Below are positions 36,926-45,402 of a DNA stretch of 64,000 nt, one piece after another. The translations under genes were made by a program, and so were the position numbers. The notes beneath the pieces were generated by a model. It ran no database searches. It was not told the origin of the DNA and saw nothing but the letters and a program-made list of their open reading frames with translations. The stretch's first letter is position 1. Each line of letters begins with the position of its first letter. Origin of the DNA: a virus; the IMG/VR virus record IMGVR_UViG_3300042894_002524, positions 25,828-89,827 of that record. The stretch is one strand, 5' to 3'.

Positions 36926-37713
36926 TTTTTTCTTTCAATATCTTGATCATACTTCATTCTAATTCTTCTATAGAGCTGGCTATTATCCTGTTGCGAAAGA
37001 CTACCCTTACCAATCTCTTTCCCCATTCCATTTCCAATGTGAAATCTAGACATGCTTTCATTCCCAAAAACAAGTTTTTTAATATTCTCATTTCTTTTGA
37101 TGGGAACCATATGCTGCATGGGTGTACCGGCAGGAATTGTGAACTCTTTGTCAGTTAGAACGGATATTACAATATGTAATTGATTGTAATAATCTGTATG
37201 AACAATACCGGGCATAACCGTGTAATTCGGGTTTGGCTCATGGAGAATAGGCAAAGCCATCAAGGAAATACCTTTTGGTGTAAAATACCTCCAAGGAGTC
37301 ACGAGTTTTGGATAATTAAAATTTTTTAATTTTCGATTTTCGCCAAAAGGACAACCTTTTGCCATTTCAGTGCTAAAGCCATCTACATGAAAAGCGTAGT
37401 CATCACCATAGTTTCCTAGTTTATATTCAAATCTTACACCAGAAGCGTCTGGTCTAACCGTTACATCTGTCCACATAGGTATAATAAAACCATACTGGAG
37501 ATAGTCATAAGTTCCGTTGCACCTTCTTAGAGACATATCTTTAACAGGGAGATCCTTCCACCAAGATGGCAGATTCCCTTGAGCAGCATAGGGGGCGATA
37601 TCCAGCAAGCGATTGTCATTGGGGACAATTACAACCTCATTCTTTTTTGGTCTGGGGGTATCCCCCCTGAACATTGCAATTTTATAATTGTATTTCTTTG
37701 AGCGATTGCGCAT
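36904..37713 (-). CDS. unknown protein next to the halogenase
   Basis: A 269-residue protein I cannot assign. Visible are an N-terminal motif LDIAPYAAQGNLPSWWKDLP, cysteines in RRCNGTYDYLQYGFIIP and KGCPFGENRK, and a beta-rich middle with FHVDGFSTEM and LVTPWRYFTPKGIS, then a long region of strands (HIVISVLTDKEFTIPAG). The beta-rich layout resembles a cupin-like barrel, which is only an impression. ATG37713 is preferred, with AAAGGTGG just upstream; it overlaps the halogenase gene by 32 bases, so it is translated with it. Co-location with the halogenase points to a shared pathway. Confidence 0.6.
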   Translation of the reverse strand: MRNRSKKYNYKIAMFRGDTPRPKKNEVVIVPNDNRLLDIAPYAAQGNLPSWWKDLPVKDMSLRRCNGTYDYLQYGFIIPMWTDVTVRPDASGVRFEYKLGNYGDDYAFHVDGFSTEMAKGCPFGENRKLKNFNYPKLVTPWRYFTPKGISLMALPILHEPNPNYTVMPGIVHTDYYNQLHIVISVLTDKEFTIPAGTPMQHMVPIKRNENIKKLVFGNESMSRFHIGNGMGKEIGKGSLSQQDNSQLYRRIRMKYDQDIERKKWYSLRR

Positions 37714-39151
37714 GGTCCACCTTTGCATGGTCTGATTGTTTCATTTTAGCAGAATACATTGCTGTCTTTACAGAATCTCGAATATTAAAACGATAAATAG
37801 ACAATGAAGAAGCTTCTTGCGAAAGAACCTTTTGCCCTTGAGCTACATGATAAAAATGAGGGACATGGAACATCTCATAATTACTTGTTGGTATGTCATT
37901 ATAGAATGGAGGTCTTTCACTCCATAAATCTAATAAGTTCTGTAAATACTCCGGCACTGGGGTGTTCGCTTGGTTTACCCACATTTCACTATCTCTTCTA
38001 TCAGATATGTAATGAAGATAGATCATTGATAAAATATTCTGCATCATGATGTTCATCTTCTTGTTGTATTCATTCTGAACAGCTGTATGACCAATCTTGT
38101 ATGAAGACAGATTCTCCACCAAACACCTCATTTGCTGAATTGTCCCGCCAATAGAAGACGCTTCGATTGGTTCAACAAAAGCAGAAGACAGACCAATTGC
38201 AACGCAATTCTTTACCCACATTTTCTCAAGATGACCGGGATCAAATTTAATAGTCTTTACTGGCTGAACTTGGAATCCCAGCAGAGCTGACACTTCAGAA
38301 ATAGCTTGATCGTCAGAGCAGAAGTTTGAGGAATAGACATACCCATTACCCCGTCTTTCCTGAGTTGGAATCTCCCAAACCCATCCATTCTGAATAGCCC
38401 TAGCCCGAGTGTAGGGTCTGATTTCCCCAGAAGGGTCAGATTGAGTCGGGAAAGGAATCGCCGAGTTCATCTGCAGGTGATTGGAGAAAGACTTCCATTT
38501 AGCATCACTCACCTCTGATATAAGAATGCGACTCATTCCTGATGCATCAATCCAAAACCCCGCCTCAAGCACATCCCCGTTTTCCAATAGAACTGATTCA
38601 ATATGCCCATTCTCATTATCCAAATTTGTTTGAACAATCTTGCTATCAATAAAACGAATATTTCTTTCTTTACATAATCTTGTCAAATACTTATTAAGAA
38701 GCACAGTATCAAAATGGAACTGATTCACTGACTCATGTGGTCCATTAGCGCGAACTTTGTTTTCTATCATCGCTCTTGATGAGATATTCTCAGTTAATGT
38801 TTTATTGTTCTCAATAAGACCATTATATAAACCGTAAAAGTTGTAATAACCGATAGTGCTTGCATCGCTAACGCTATGGAAGTAATCGGGGGTATGGCTT
38901 GTCCAATTCTCAAACCGAATCCCATTCTTATGCGTTGCTTTTGTTTCATTCAAAAGCTCTCCAAGAGAGATGTTGCATGCATCCATAAACATACGCCAAT
39001 GCTCTGTTGATCCCTCACCAACACCGATAATCCCTACTTGAGATGATGATATCACTGTGATATTCATCAAGGGAAAAGCTGACCGTAACATGATTGCCCC
39101 GACCAAGCCAGCTGTTCCACTTCCAATAATAGCTGTTTCAATATCAATCAT
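37682..39151 (-). CDS. flavin-dependent (tryptophan halogenase-like) halogenase
   Basis: A 489-residue FAD-dependent halogenase. The FAD motif GSGTAG lies at residues 10-15 and GVGEGS follows at 43-48. K75 in ATHKNGIRFENW aligns with the catalytic lysine that handles hypohalous acid. WVWEIP at 257-262 is the family's WxWxIP signature, and E330 in FVEPIEASS matches the glutamate that activates the aromatic substrate. All key residues being present supports activity. It would use FADH2, oxygen and halide. Phage halogenases of this type are known from marine cyanophages. It overlaps the previous gene (ATGA) and the next. The substrate is unknown. Confidence 0.92.
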   Translation of the reverse strand: MIDIETAIIGSGTAGLVGAIMLRSAFPLMNITVISSSQVGIIGVGEGSTEHWRMFMDACNISLGELLNETKATHKNGIRFENWTSHTPDYFHSVSDASTIGYYNFYGLYNGLIENNKTLTENISSRAMIENKVRANGPHESVNQFHFDTVLLNKYLTRLCKERNIRFIDSKIVQTNLDNENGHIESVLLENGDVLEAGFWIDASGMSRILISEVSDAKWKSFSNHLQMNSAIPFPTQSDPSGEIRPYTRARAIQNGWVWEIPTQERRGNGYVYSSNFCSDDQAISEVSALLGFQVQPVKTIKFDPGHLEKMWVKNCVAIGLSSAFVEPIEASSIGGTIQQMRCLVENLSSYKIGHTAVQNEYNKKMNIMMQNILSMIYLHYISDRRDSEMWVNQANTPVPEYLQNLLDLWSERPPFYNDIPTSNYEMFHVPHFYHVAQGQKVLSQEASSLSIYRFNIRDSVKTAMYSAKMKQSDHAKVDHAQSLKEIQL

Positions 39152-40215
39152 GAATTGATGTTCTTGACTCTTTTATATTGTGCTATATATTTCTTAATAT
39201 AGCCCGGTGTATTATCGGATTGGTAAATTGTTTCCAAGTCTGCAGAAGACGAAACTTTTATGTCATGCTCGAAGAAGTATTCAAACAATAATCCTTCAAA
39301 GTGTTTTAAATAATTATCAATTAGTGCATCATCGAATATATCTAAATCAAGGGATTCTTGTAGCTCATACAAGCTTGGATAAGAGTAGTGTCTTTTAATG
39401 TAGTTAGAAAAACTTTCTGGCATTTCATACTTACCTCTATTCTCAATCTCATTAGACCTCTCAAGGTCTCCCCTTATATATCTAGCTAAAGCCATATCGC
39501 CAGTTGATGATATAATTTCTGACATTATCTCATCATCCAAGTTTAAAGATTGTAAGAAAAGTACTGCACTGCTTGCGATTTCTTCTTGATTATTAAAAGG
39601 CTCTTCAGAAACAATAGACCACTCATGAAGCACTTTCATCATACCTGTCAAGGTTTTGGCTGCACAATATTCACCACGGGTATTCGCATTCAAGTTCCCT
39701 GTATTACTGGTCCCTATCCTGACAACATGACCGACACCAGTAACACTCAGGACATAGCAAATGCTTACAATATCGTAACCAGTTTGAGGCTCGTAAAAAG
39801 ATACCCCTCCTAGCTTCCTATAATCACATCGAACAAAATCATCCCTAATGCCTAAACCTTCTGTATTATAAGACTCATCAATAATAGAATTATTCTCTTG
39901 GACCTTAGACCCTAGGAAAAGGTAAAAGTTGTATCCGCTTTGAGTCGTTTCATTTAAAACAAAGTTCAAGGCTTTTGTATCAGAAGTCATCTGGACAAGA
40001 TCAACTTTTTGACCCGTTATCTTTAAGTCATGAAATCCAGCATAAGTTTCTTTCCTAAAACAAATAATAGTGCCAGAATCTATTTCGAAGAAATCGCACC
40101 CTAGGAAGTCCACATAGCCCGATTCAACCCGGACCTCTGCTTTGAATGGCTGTTTTTGGTCAGTAAATGCAAACCAAGAATAAGCATTGATATCGATATT
40201 ACTTAAACTACTCAT
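39148..40215 (-). CDS. unknown protein of the halogenase cassette
   Basis: A 355-residue protein without a recognised domain. The N-terminal half is beta-rich (PFKAEVRVESGYVDFLGCDF, SGTIICFRKETYAGFHDLKI); the C-terminal half is helical and acidic (LLFEYFFEHDIK, TPGYIKKYIAQYKRVK). ATG40215 overlaps the oxygenase stop (ATGA), and its own stop overlaps the halogenase start, so it is translated between the two enzymes. It could be a substrate-binding or carrier protein, but nothing in the sequence shows this. Confidence 0.65.
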   Translation of the reverse strand: MSSLSNIDINAYSWFAFTDQKQPFKAEVRVESGYVDFLGCDFFEIDSGTIICFRKETYAGFHDLKITGQKVDLVQMTSDTKALNFVLNETTQSGYNFYLFLGSKVQENNSIIDESYNTEGLGIRDDFVRCDYRKLGGVSFYEPQTGYDIVSICYVLSVTGVGHVVRIGTSNTGNLNANTRGEYCAAKTLTGMMKVLHEWSIVSEEPFNNQEEIASSAVLFLQSLNLDDEIMSEIISSTGDMALARYIRGDLERSNEIENRGKYEMPESFSNYIKRHYSYPSLYELQESLDLDIFDDALIDNYLKHFEGLLFEYFFEHDIKVSSSADLETIYQSDNTPGYIKKYIAQYKRVKNINS

Positions 40216-40811
40216 CGGAACCATGTTACCAGACTATATTTTACACCGCTTTTGACGGGATGAGCAATATGAGTATATGGAAAATTAGACGGGAAAAGGA
40301 TCAAAGAATTTTTTTCTAGCTTCACTGTCAAGTCAAAATTGTTAAACTCCAACTCTCCGCCTTCAAAATTATCACCAAGACATGCAACCAAACTTAGAAC
40401 TCTTGAGTTATCAGGGCTATGGTCGTGATGGATATGATATTCCCCTCCATCCATATATTTCAGAAGAGAGAACCCTGAATCCGCTTTTAGATTCAAATCA
40501 AAACATGTTCTATAATCCCATATACATTCGTCAATCTTAGTAAAAATGTCATTCATAAAAATATCTTGAAGTGGTTTTAACTTTTCATTGATTGTTTCAG
40601 AAAAAAAAGGATTCATTGGCATTTCAAGAGATGTACGGTATTCGCTAGTTTGCTTTTGGTCACCATCCCCAGTTGCTGAGTACGACCAGTCAATTAATGC
40701 CCAGTCTTCTTCTGTCTCTTTCTCAACTAATTCACAAAAATTTTTACTATCAAAAGCATCTTTGTAAATCCAAATACAAGGCGCTTTTTCCTCTTTTTTA
40801 ATTGACAACAA
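40212..40811 (-). CDS. 2-oxoglutarate/Fe(II)-dependent oxygenase (prolyl 4-hydroxylase-like)
   Basis: A 199-residue enzyme with a double-stranded beta-helix core. The facial triad is H128-x-D130 in YHIHHDH, with H181 in THIAHPV as the distal histidine. K191, ten residues later (SGVKYSLVTW), is the expected 2-oxoglutarate salt-bridge residue. GGELEF is the usual strand between. P4H-like members hydroxylate proline or other residues, so it could modify a protein or a small molecule. It sits in the halogenase cassette, upstream and overlapping, and could prepare or finish the halogenase substrate. Confidence 0.9.
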   Translation of the reverse strand: MLSIKKEEKAPCIWIYKDAFDSKNFCELVEKETEEDWALIDWSYSATGDGDQKQTSEYRTSLEMPMNPFFSETINEKLKPLQDIFMNDIFTKIDECIWDYRTCFDLNLKADSGFSLLKYMDGGEYHIHHDHSPDNSRVLSLVACLGDNFEGGELEFNNFDLTVKLEKNSLILFPSNFPYTHIAHPVKSGVKYSLVTWFR

Positions 40812-41199
40812 AAGAAAACTCCTCTTCTATTTTTTGATCAACGACTATTCTACAGGAATAATCACCAACATCTTTACAGAGATGTATGAATTTTGCAACA
40901 TGAGATTCTTCGTATACAGGCTTTATTAGGTCATTATTAATAAACAAATCAACTTTATTCTTTATAACACAAAATTCATTTTTATATTTAATATTTTGGT
41001 GAAAACCTTCTTTAACGGATTTTAAAAAGAAATAACCTTTGTTTTGAGGCACAGAAACAACCAATACTTTTCCTCTATCAAAGTCTAAATCCGCTGTGTG
41101 GTCATTATCCCCAACTATAATCTGCAGATAGGTTTTTCTAGCGAGAGATGAAGCTTCTTCTAAAAATTCACTAGATGGACAATATATGACCCTATCCAT
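40798..41199 (-). CDS. small unknown protein of the halogenase cassette
   Basis: A 133-residue protein, beta-rich (YLQIIVGDNDHTADLDFD, KVLVVSVPQNKGYFFLKS, CRIVVDQKIEEEFSFVV) with no recognised motif. It starts at ATG41199 just after the stop of the 77-residue gene and overlaps the oxygenase by 14 bases. Its place in the overlapping cassette is the only clue to function. Confidence 0.55.
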   Translation of the reverse strand: MDRVIYCPSSEFLEEASSLARKTYLQIIVGDNDHTADLDFDRGKVLVVSVPQNKGYFFLKSVKEGFHQNIKYKNEFCVIKNKVDLFINNDLIKPVYEESHVAKFIHLCKDVGDYSCRIVVDQKIEEEFSFVVN

Positions 41200-41200
41200 A

Positions 41201-41434
41201 TTACTGAATCGAGTCAATAATGTTTTGAATATTTACAATTTTCTCGCTAAGAATATTCACTTGAGCATATGATGCAGCCTGAACTGGGTCTGTTATTTCT
41301 GAAGGGCTGGGGACAACGAAGGTTTCGGGGTTCTCCCCTAGCAATACGATTTCCCTGTAGTAATGCATCTCCAGTGTGTCCAACGCATGTTGAGCCATTT
41401 CTTTTTTCTTTTCATTTGAAAGTCTAAATTCCAT
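41201..41434 (-). CDS. small acidic hypothetical protein
   Basis: A 77-residue helical protein (KKKEMAQHALDTLEMHYYRE ... ASYAQVNILSEKIVNIQNII). ATG41434 has AGAGGAC immediately upstream. It follows the His-rich fibre gene with an 8-base gap and is the first gene of the cassette. A fibre assembly chaperone or a cassette partner are both possible. Confidence 0.55.
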   Translation of the reverse strand: MEFRLSNEKKKEMAQHALDTLEMHYYREIVLLGENPETFVVPSPSEITDPVQAASYAQVNILSEKIVNIQNIIDSIQ

Positions 41435-41442
41435 AAGTCCTC

Positions 41443-42921
41443 TTATTGATTCAATATAGTAAGAACAGTGCCTGATTGACCTGTTCCACCACCAGATACA
41501 GTACCACCAACCACTGATGTTGCTACTGTGTTAGCGATTGAATCTGTAACGATAATTATACCACCACCACCACCAGTTACGCCAGAAGCACCTGCTGTTG
41601 AAGAACCTGCCACACCAGCTGCTCCTCCGGGATATACGGTACTACCTTGCGATGAAACCGTTCCAGCATTTCTAGCTCTGAAGTGGGAGTGGTTATTGTC
41701 ATGATGGTGTCTGGGATAATTACGATGACCATGCGCTGCGGGGTAATGACCTTTACCGAATATCTGAAGCTCTGCGGGGTCATGGAAACTAAAATGGGGA
41801 ACATCATGAATTGGGTTATAGCTTCCACTATAATGAGAATATTCAAATGTGTAAGCGACTCCGGGCTGGTTTCTATGGGAATGGTTGTGAGGAATGCCGT
41901 TAATTGCAGTATAGGTTCCTGTTAAGCCATTAACATGAGGCGTATCATTAAAGTCACTAAAGTGGTGAGCAAAAGGTCCACCGGCTGCGTTTCCGCCATG
42001 ATCTGCATCCCAGTTTCCATACACCTGATTATGAGTATGATGAACATTTCCTACATGTACATAACGATATGTATAACCATGCAATCTGTTCTGCGTAGCA
42101 GGAACATGCCCTCCATGTGGAAGGGCTGGAGCTGCAACTGAAGCATGAGGACCAGTTGTTCCATCACCAGTTATATAGTGAGCTGAGTTGTCAGCGAGGT
42201 GAGTTAGTGTTTGGTTAGGAGCAGCACTACCCGCACTTCCTGTTGAGCTATTTGCTCCAACATTTGCATTTTGCCCTTGAGCCAAAATTGTTCCTGATCC
42301 AGTGATTTGCTTGGCAACAATGAGGACAATACCCCCGCCGATTCCGCCAGTTCCTCCAGCAGACGCAGGTGGTGTTGTTCCGGCTGTACCGGCTCCACCT
42401 GCAACAAGAGGGTTCCTTGTAAGAGAAGCAGCACCGCCTGCTGTTGCAGGGGTTACGGTTCCATTAGCCCCAGTTACACCACCGGCTCCGCCTCTTATTG
42501 CAGACACTGTTCCTGCGGTATCTACTACAATTCCAGATATTAATAATTCAAGATTTTTCTTATCCGAATCGGTTATTTGAGAAGCTGTGAAAGTATTACC
42601 ACCCGAGTTTCCTCCGAGAGATTTTGCGATATTACCAGAACTAAGGAGCATACGCTCTGCAAGGGTCGAATTAAAATAAAGTTGTTGTGGGATGACTCCA
42701 ATATTTCCATCAAGAGTCAAAGATCCCTTAACAAATACACGATAACCATTAGTGTTTAGATGAACACCATTATTAACCGTTAAATTGTTATAATACATAT
42801 CTCTAGACAGTGATGTGTTGGAAGCAATTACTGTGTTGCCGTCTGACCCCGTTCCGTAAACAGAGTCATTACCGATTCTCTGTACTTTTGCGGGTGAACC
42901 GAATTTCTCTAAGCCAGCCAT
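41443..42921 (-). CDS. Gly/His-rich tail fibre adhesin
   Basis: A 492-residue protein. The N-terminal ~90 residues (DSVYGTGSDG, LNTNGYRVFVKGSLTLDG) match the downstream-encoded 242-residue paralog's N-terminus. A Gly/Ala-rich stretch follows (residues ~110-235), then a histidine-rich zone at ~240-414 with HxH and HHxH clusters such as HNHSH, NHSH, HHTH and HHH. It ends with another Gly-rich part (GGGGGIIIVTD). HxH motifs in T4 gp37 bind iron and knit the fibre tip, so metal-bound fibre or polyglycine-sandwich adhesin architecture is plausible. It is probably a receptor-binding fibre. Confidence 0.8.
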   Translation of the reverse strand: MAGLEKFGSPAKVQRIGNDSVYGTGSDGNTVIASNTSLSRDMYYNNLTVNNGVHLNTNGYRVFVKGSLTLDGNIGVIPQQLYFNSTLAERMLLSSGNIAKSLGGNSGGNTFTASQITDSDKKNLELLISGIVVDTAGTVSAIRGGAGGVTGANGTVTPATAGGAASLTRNPLVAGGAGTAGTTPPASAGGTGGIGGGIVLIVAKQITGSGTILAQGQNANVGANSSTGSAGSAAPNQTLTHLADNSAHYITGDGTTGPHASVAAPALPHGGHVPATQNRLHGYTYRYVHVGNVHHTHNQVYGNWDADHGGNAAGGPFAHHFSDFNDTPHVNGLTGTYTAINGIPHNHSHRNQPGVAYTFEYSHYSGSYNPIHDVPHFSFHDPAELQIFGKGHYPAAHGHRNYPRHHHDNNHSHFRARNAGTVSSQGSTVYPGGAAGVAGSSTAGASGVTGGGGGIIIVTDSIANTVATSVVGGTVSGGGTGQSGTVLTILNQ

Positions 42922-42922
42922 A

Positions 42923-43651
42923 TTAAACCAATTGGGAGTAGATTACCGAACCTGAAACACAGCTTGTTCCGCCAGTCACATCTGTTGTGATTCCTGATGG
43001 CATTGTTGCGTATGTTGATACCAGAATGATTACTCCACCTCCCCCTCCGCCTGCTCCAGTTGCTCCAGCAGCGTCTAAGAATGAACTTGTGGCTGAAATA
43101 TACCTTGCTCCAATTATAAGAACTCCACCGCCTACACCGTTTGCTCCTCCAGCTCCGCCTCTAAGGAAGAGTGGGGTTGTATTGCTTGCATTAAGCACAT
43201 AGCCCTTAATAGACTGAGTTGGCTGATACCAATAACCACTTGTTGTTGTCTTATCCCCAGTTCCGCCTTGAGCTACTGATGGAACAGTTGCAGTCTGTGT
43301 TGCACTGTTTCCACCGAGACTGTTTGTCACAGCACCGGAAATACCTCCACCGCCTTGGATTGTTCCAACACCGGAAAATCCTGTATTCATCGTGTATGTG
43401 TTTGCTGTACCAACACCGATTGTTGAGTTAGAACTAAGAGTAAGGAGGTTCTTCACAAAGACACGATAGCCAGCCGTGTTTAAAACAACATCTGAGTCAA
43501 CAGAAAGATTGTAGTAAAACTGATCAGATGTCAATGTTGTATTTGCAGAGATAGTAACCGATCCATCAGAACCAGTCCCGTAAACTGAGTCGGCAGCATC
43601 AGCGAATGAAGCAAAAGCATTAAGTGCGGGGTAGCGTTCAAGACCAGCCAT
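42923..43651 (-). CDS. Gly-rich tail fibre protein, paralog of the His-rich fibre
   Basis: A 242-residue protein whose N-terminal domain parallels the next gene's (DSVYGTGSDGSVTISANTTL and LNTAGYRVFVKNLLTL). It then has a Gly-rich region (GGAGGANGVGGGVLIIGARY, GGGGGGVIILVSTY) and ends SGSVIYSQLV. It lacks the His-rich insert, so it may represent the ancestral short form or a second adhesin. The genes are two bases apart and the previous stop overlaps its start. Confidence 0.75.
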   Translation of the reverse strand: MAGLERYPALNAFASFADAADSVYGTGSDGSVTISANTTLTSDQFYYNLSVDSDVVLNTAGYRVFVKNLLTLSSNSTIGVGTANTYTMNTGFSGVGTIQGGGGISGAVTNSLGGNSATQTATVPSVAQGGTGDKTTTSGYWYQPTQSIKGYVLNASNTTPLFLRGGAGGANGVGGGVLIIGARYISATSSFLDAAGATGAGGGGGGVIILVSTYATMPSGITTDVTGGTSCVSGSVIYSQLV

Positions 43652-44010
43652 TATGCCTCCTCAAAACCCATAAACATGATATTCACAGCAGAGTTTGCGG
43701 AAGTGAAAGCAACAAGCTGATCGCTATTTGTAGCATTTGCTGTGTTTCCATTATTAGTAAGGACAATTGAACATCCAAAAGAAATTGTTTCATTCGCATT
43801 GATGTTGAATGCGCTCATAAAATCTTGAGTATTGGCTTCTGCGACTCCGGCTGGCTTGAGTCTGATTGTTACAGTTTTGGCAGAAGCTGTTGTGTTGCAC
43901 ATAACAATTTGTTTTACAATTGAAGTTGTGCTTAATGGAGTTGTGTATTGGACAGTGTTAGCCGTAGTAATCTGGGTAGGTCCAGCCAGTCTTTTCTGAT
44001 TAATAGCCAC
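43651..44010 (-). CDS. small beta-rich virion protein, paralog of the 49021-49356 product
   Basis: A 119-residue beta-sandwich-like protein (SIVKQIVMCNTTASAKTVTI, MSAFNINANETISFGCSIVL). The central pattern IVK-x2-x-CN-T-[SA]-[AS]-[AS] and the NET motif match the 111-residue protein at 49021-49356 in order and spacing, so they are paralogs. The role may be fibre attachment or decoration. It overlaps both neighbours by one base. Confidence 0.6.
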   Translation of the reverse strand: MAINQKRLAGPTQITTANTVQYTTPLSTTSIVKQIVMCNTTASAKTVTIRLKPAGVAEANTQDFMSAFNINANETISFGCSIVLTNNGNTANATNSDQLVAFTSANSAVNIMFMGFEEA

Positions 44011-44300
44011 TACAAAACCTCCATATAGAATTTGATCATATTGTCACGAACAGTATTCTTATTCACCCATGAACTACCATTATATTCTAAAATCTGCCCT
44101 AATGCTGGGGTTGTAATAATGACATCGGTTAAAGCATCAAGATCTACAGAGCCTCCGCTGCTAAACTGGACAATTGTATTGGAACCGTTTTTGTAAAAAA
44201 TCTTTCCATCGGCATAGTTAAGCCCCAGCTCACCATGCTCAAGTGAGGCTGGGACTGCCGAGGCTGTTCCTGAGTTTTTAATTTTAATGGTATTAGCCAT
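44010..44300 (-). CDS. short fibre protein with a MANTIKIK-type N-terminus
   Basis: A 96-residue protein. MANTIKIKNSGTASAVPASL, then ELGLNYADGKIFYKNG, is a recurring N-terminal domain of phage fibres. The C-terminal half carries GQILEYNGSSWVNK, a common fibre repeat. The 362-residue gene upstream in the operon begins with the same domain. It may be a short fibre or an accessory chain. Confidence 0.7.
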   Translation of the reverse strand: MANTIKIKNSGTASAVPASLEHGELGLNYADGKIFYKNGSNTIVQFSSGGSVDLDALTDVIITTPALGQILEYNGSSWVNKNTVRDNMIKFYMEVL

Positions 44301-44312
44301 TGCTTCCTCCTA

Positions 44313-45401
44313 TCAGAAGGTTCCGCCATCTACTGTATCAGACCAGTTTGGAACACCTGATACAATCTTGAGGAATTGACCTTCTGTTCCAACACCACGC
44401 TTGGATAGGGTGTTTGTCGCTGATGCGTAAATCAAATCACCAGTCGTGTAAGAGGTAAGACCAGTACCGCCATAAACTGTACCGATAGATGTACCATTCC
44501 ATACACCAGTCGCAATGGTTCCAACTGATGTCAAACTTGAGTTTATGATTCCTGAACCCAAAGTGGTATTTGAAAGAACTGAGGTTCCATTTACATAATA
44601 TGATTTAGCAGAGGCTAGGTTGAAGTGCTCAGAAGATGTCCATGCATCTGTTGCATCGACCCAGTTAAGAGTCTTATCTGTTGCACCTTTAATTGTGAAA
44701 CCGGCACCGTCTGCAGTCGTGTCTGTTGGTGTATCAACATTTGCAAGAACAATATTCTTGTCCTCAACCGTTAAAGTTGCGGTATTAAGAGTTGTTGTAT
44801 TACCATTAACAACAAGATCTCCAGTGATTGTAAGAGTATTAGATATTGTAACATCAGCTGGAAGACTAATTGTTACCGCTCCAACGCCTGAGTTAGAAAC
44901 AGCGATTTGATTTGCAGTACCCGTAAGACCAGTGACAAGATTTGTAGCTCTATCACTAACTTGTGAAGCCGTAATGGAGATTGTTGTATTGCCAGCAGCA
45001 GTTAAACGACCATCCGCTTGAACAGTAAAGGTACCTACTGTTCCTGCACCACCATAAGAACCAGCCGTTACTGCTGTATTGCCAAGAGAAACTCCAGCAA
45101 TAGCACCATCAACATAAGCCTTGGTTGTGGCATGCGTGTTTGCCGTTGGTGTGGGGACAATAACAACACCACTAAATGTCTTATTACCAGTTACCGTCTG
45201 GACCCCGGAAAGTGTGAGGTAGGCACCTGAACCAGCAACTGCCTCAACAGTTGTGGCAGTTCCACCTGCTCCACCTGTTCCCTTACCGTAGTAGAGGACA
45301 TCATCTACTTCATTATATGCAAGTTCTGCATTTTCCAAAGAGGCTGGCGCACCAGCTGCTCCTCCAGAAGCCCTTCTTTTAATTCTAATTGTATTAGCCA
45401 T
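44313..45401 (-). CDS. tail fibre protein
   Basis: A 362-residue fibre. The N-terminus MANTIRIKRRASG ... ASLENAELAYNEVDDVLYYG matches the fibre N-terminal domain of the following gene. Next are GNKTFSGVVIVPTPTANTHA and TTKAYVDGAI, the classic phage fibre knitting motifs, then GDLVVNGNTTTLNTATLTVE and YGGTGLTSYTTGDLIYASA near the C-terminus. These segments are trimeric beta-helix or shaft units. It is probably a side tail fibre or receptor-binding protein. Confidence 0.85.
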   Translation of the reverse strand: MANTIRIKRRASGGAAGAPASLENAELAYNEVDDVLYYGKGTGGAGGTATTVEAVAGSGAYLTLSGVQTVTGNKTFSGVVIVPTPTANTHATTKAYVDGAIAGVSLGNTAVTAGSYGGAGTVGTFTVQADGRLTAAGNTTISITASQVSDRATNLVTGLTGTANQIAVSNSGVGAVTISLPADVTISNTLTITGDLVVNGNTTTLNTATLTVEDKNIVLANVDTPTDTTADGAGFTIKGATDKTLNWVDATDAWTSSEHFNLASAKSYYVNGTSVLSNTTLGSGIINSSLTSVGTIATGVWNGTSIGTVYGGTGLTSYTTGDLIYASATNTLSKRGVGTEGQFLKIVSGVPNWSDTVDGGTF

Positions 45402-45402
45402 T

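Noticed and set aside
37804-38049. 81-residue plus-strand frame over the halogenase
   Set aside because: Antisense of a conserved halogenase region; no ribosome site.
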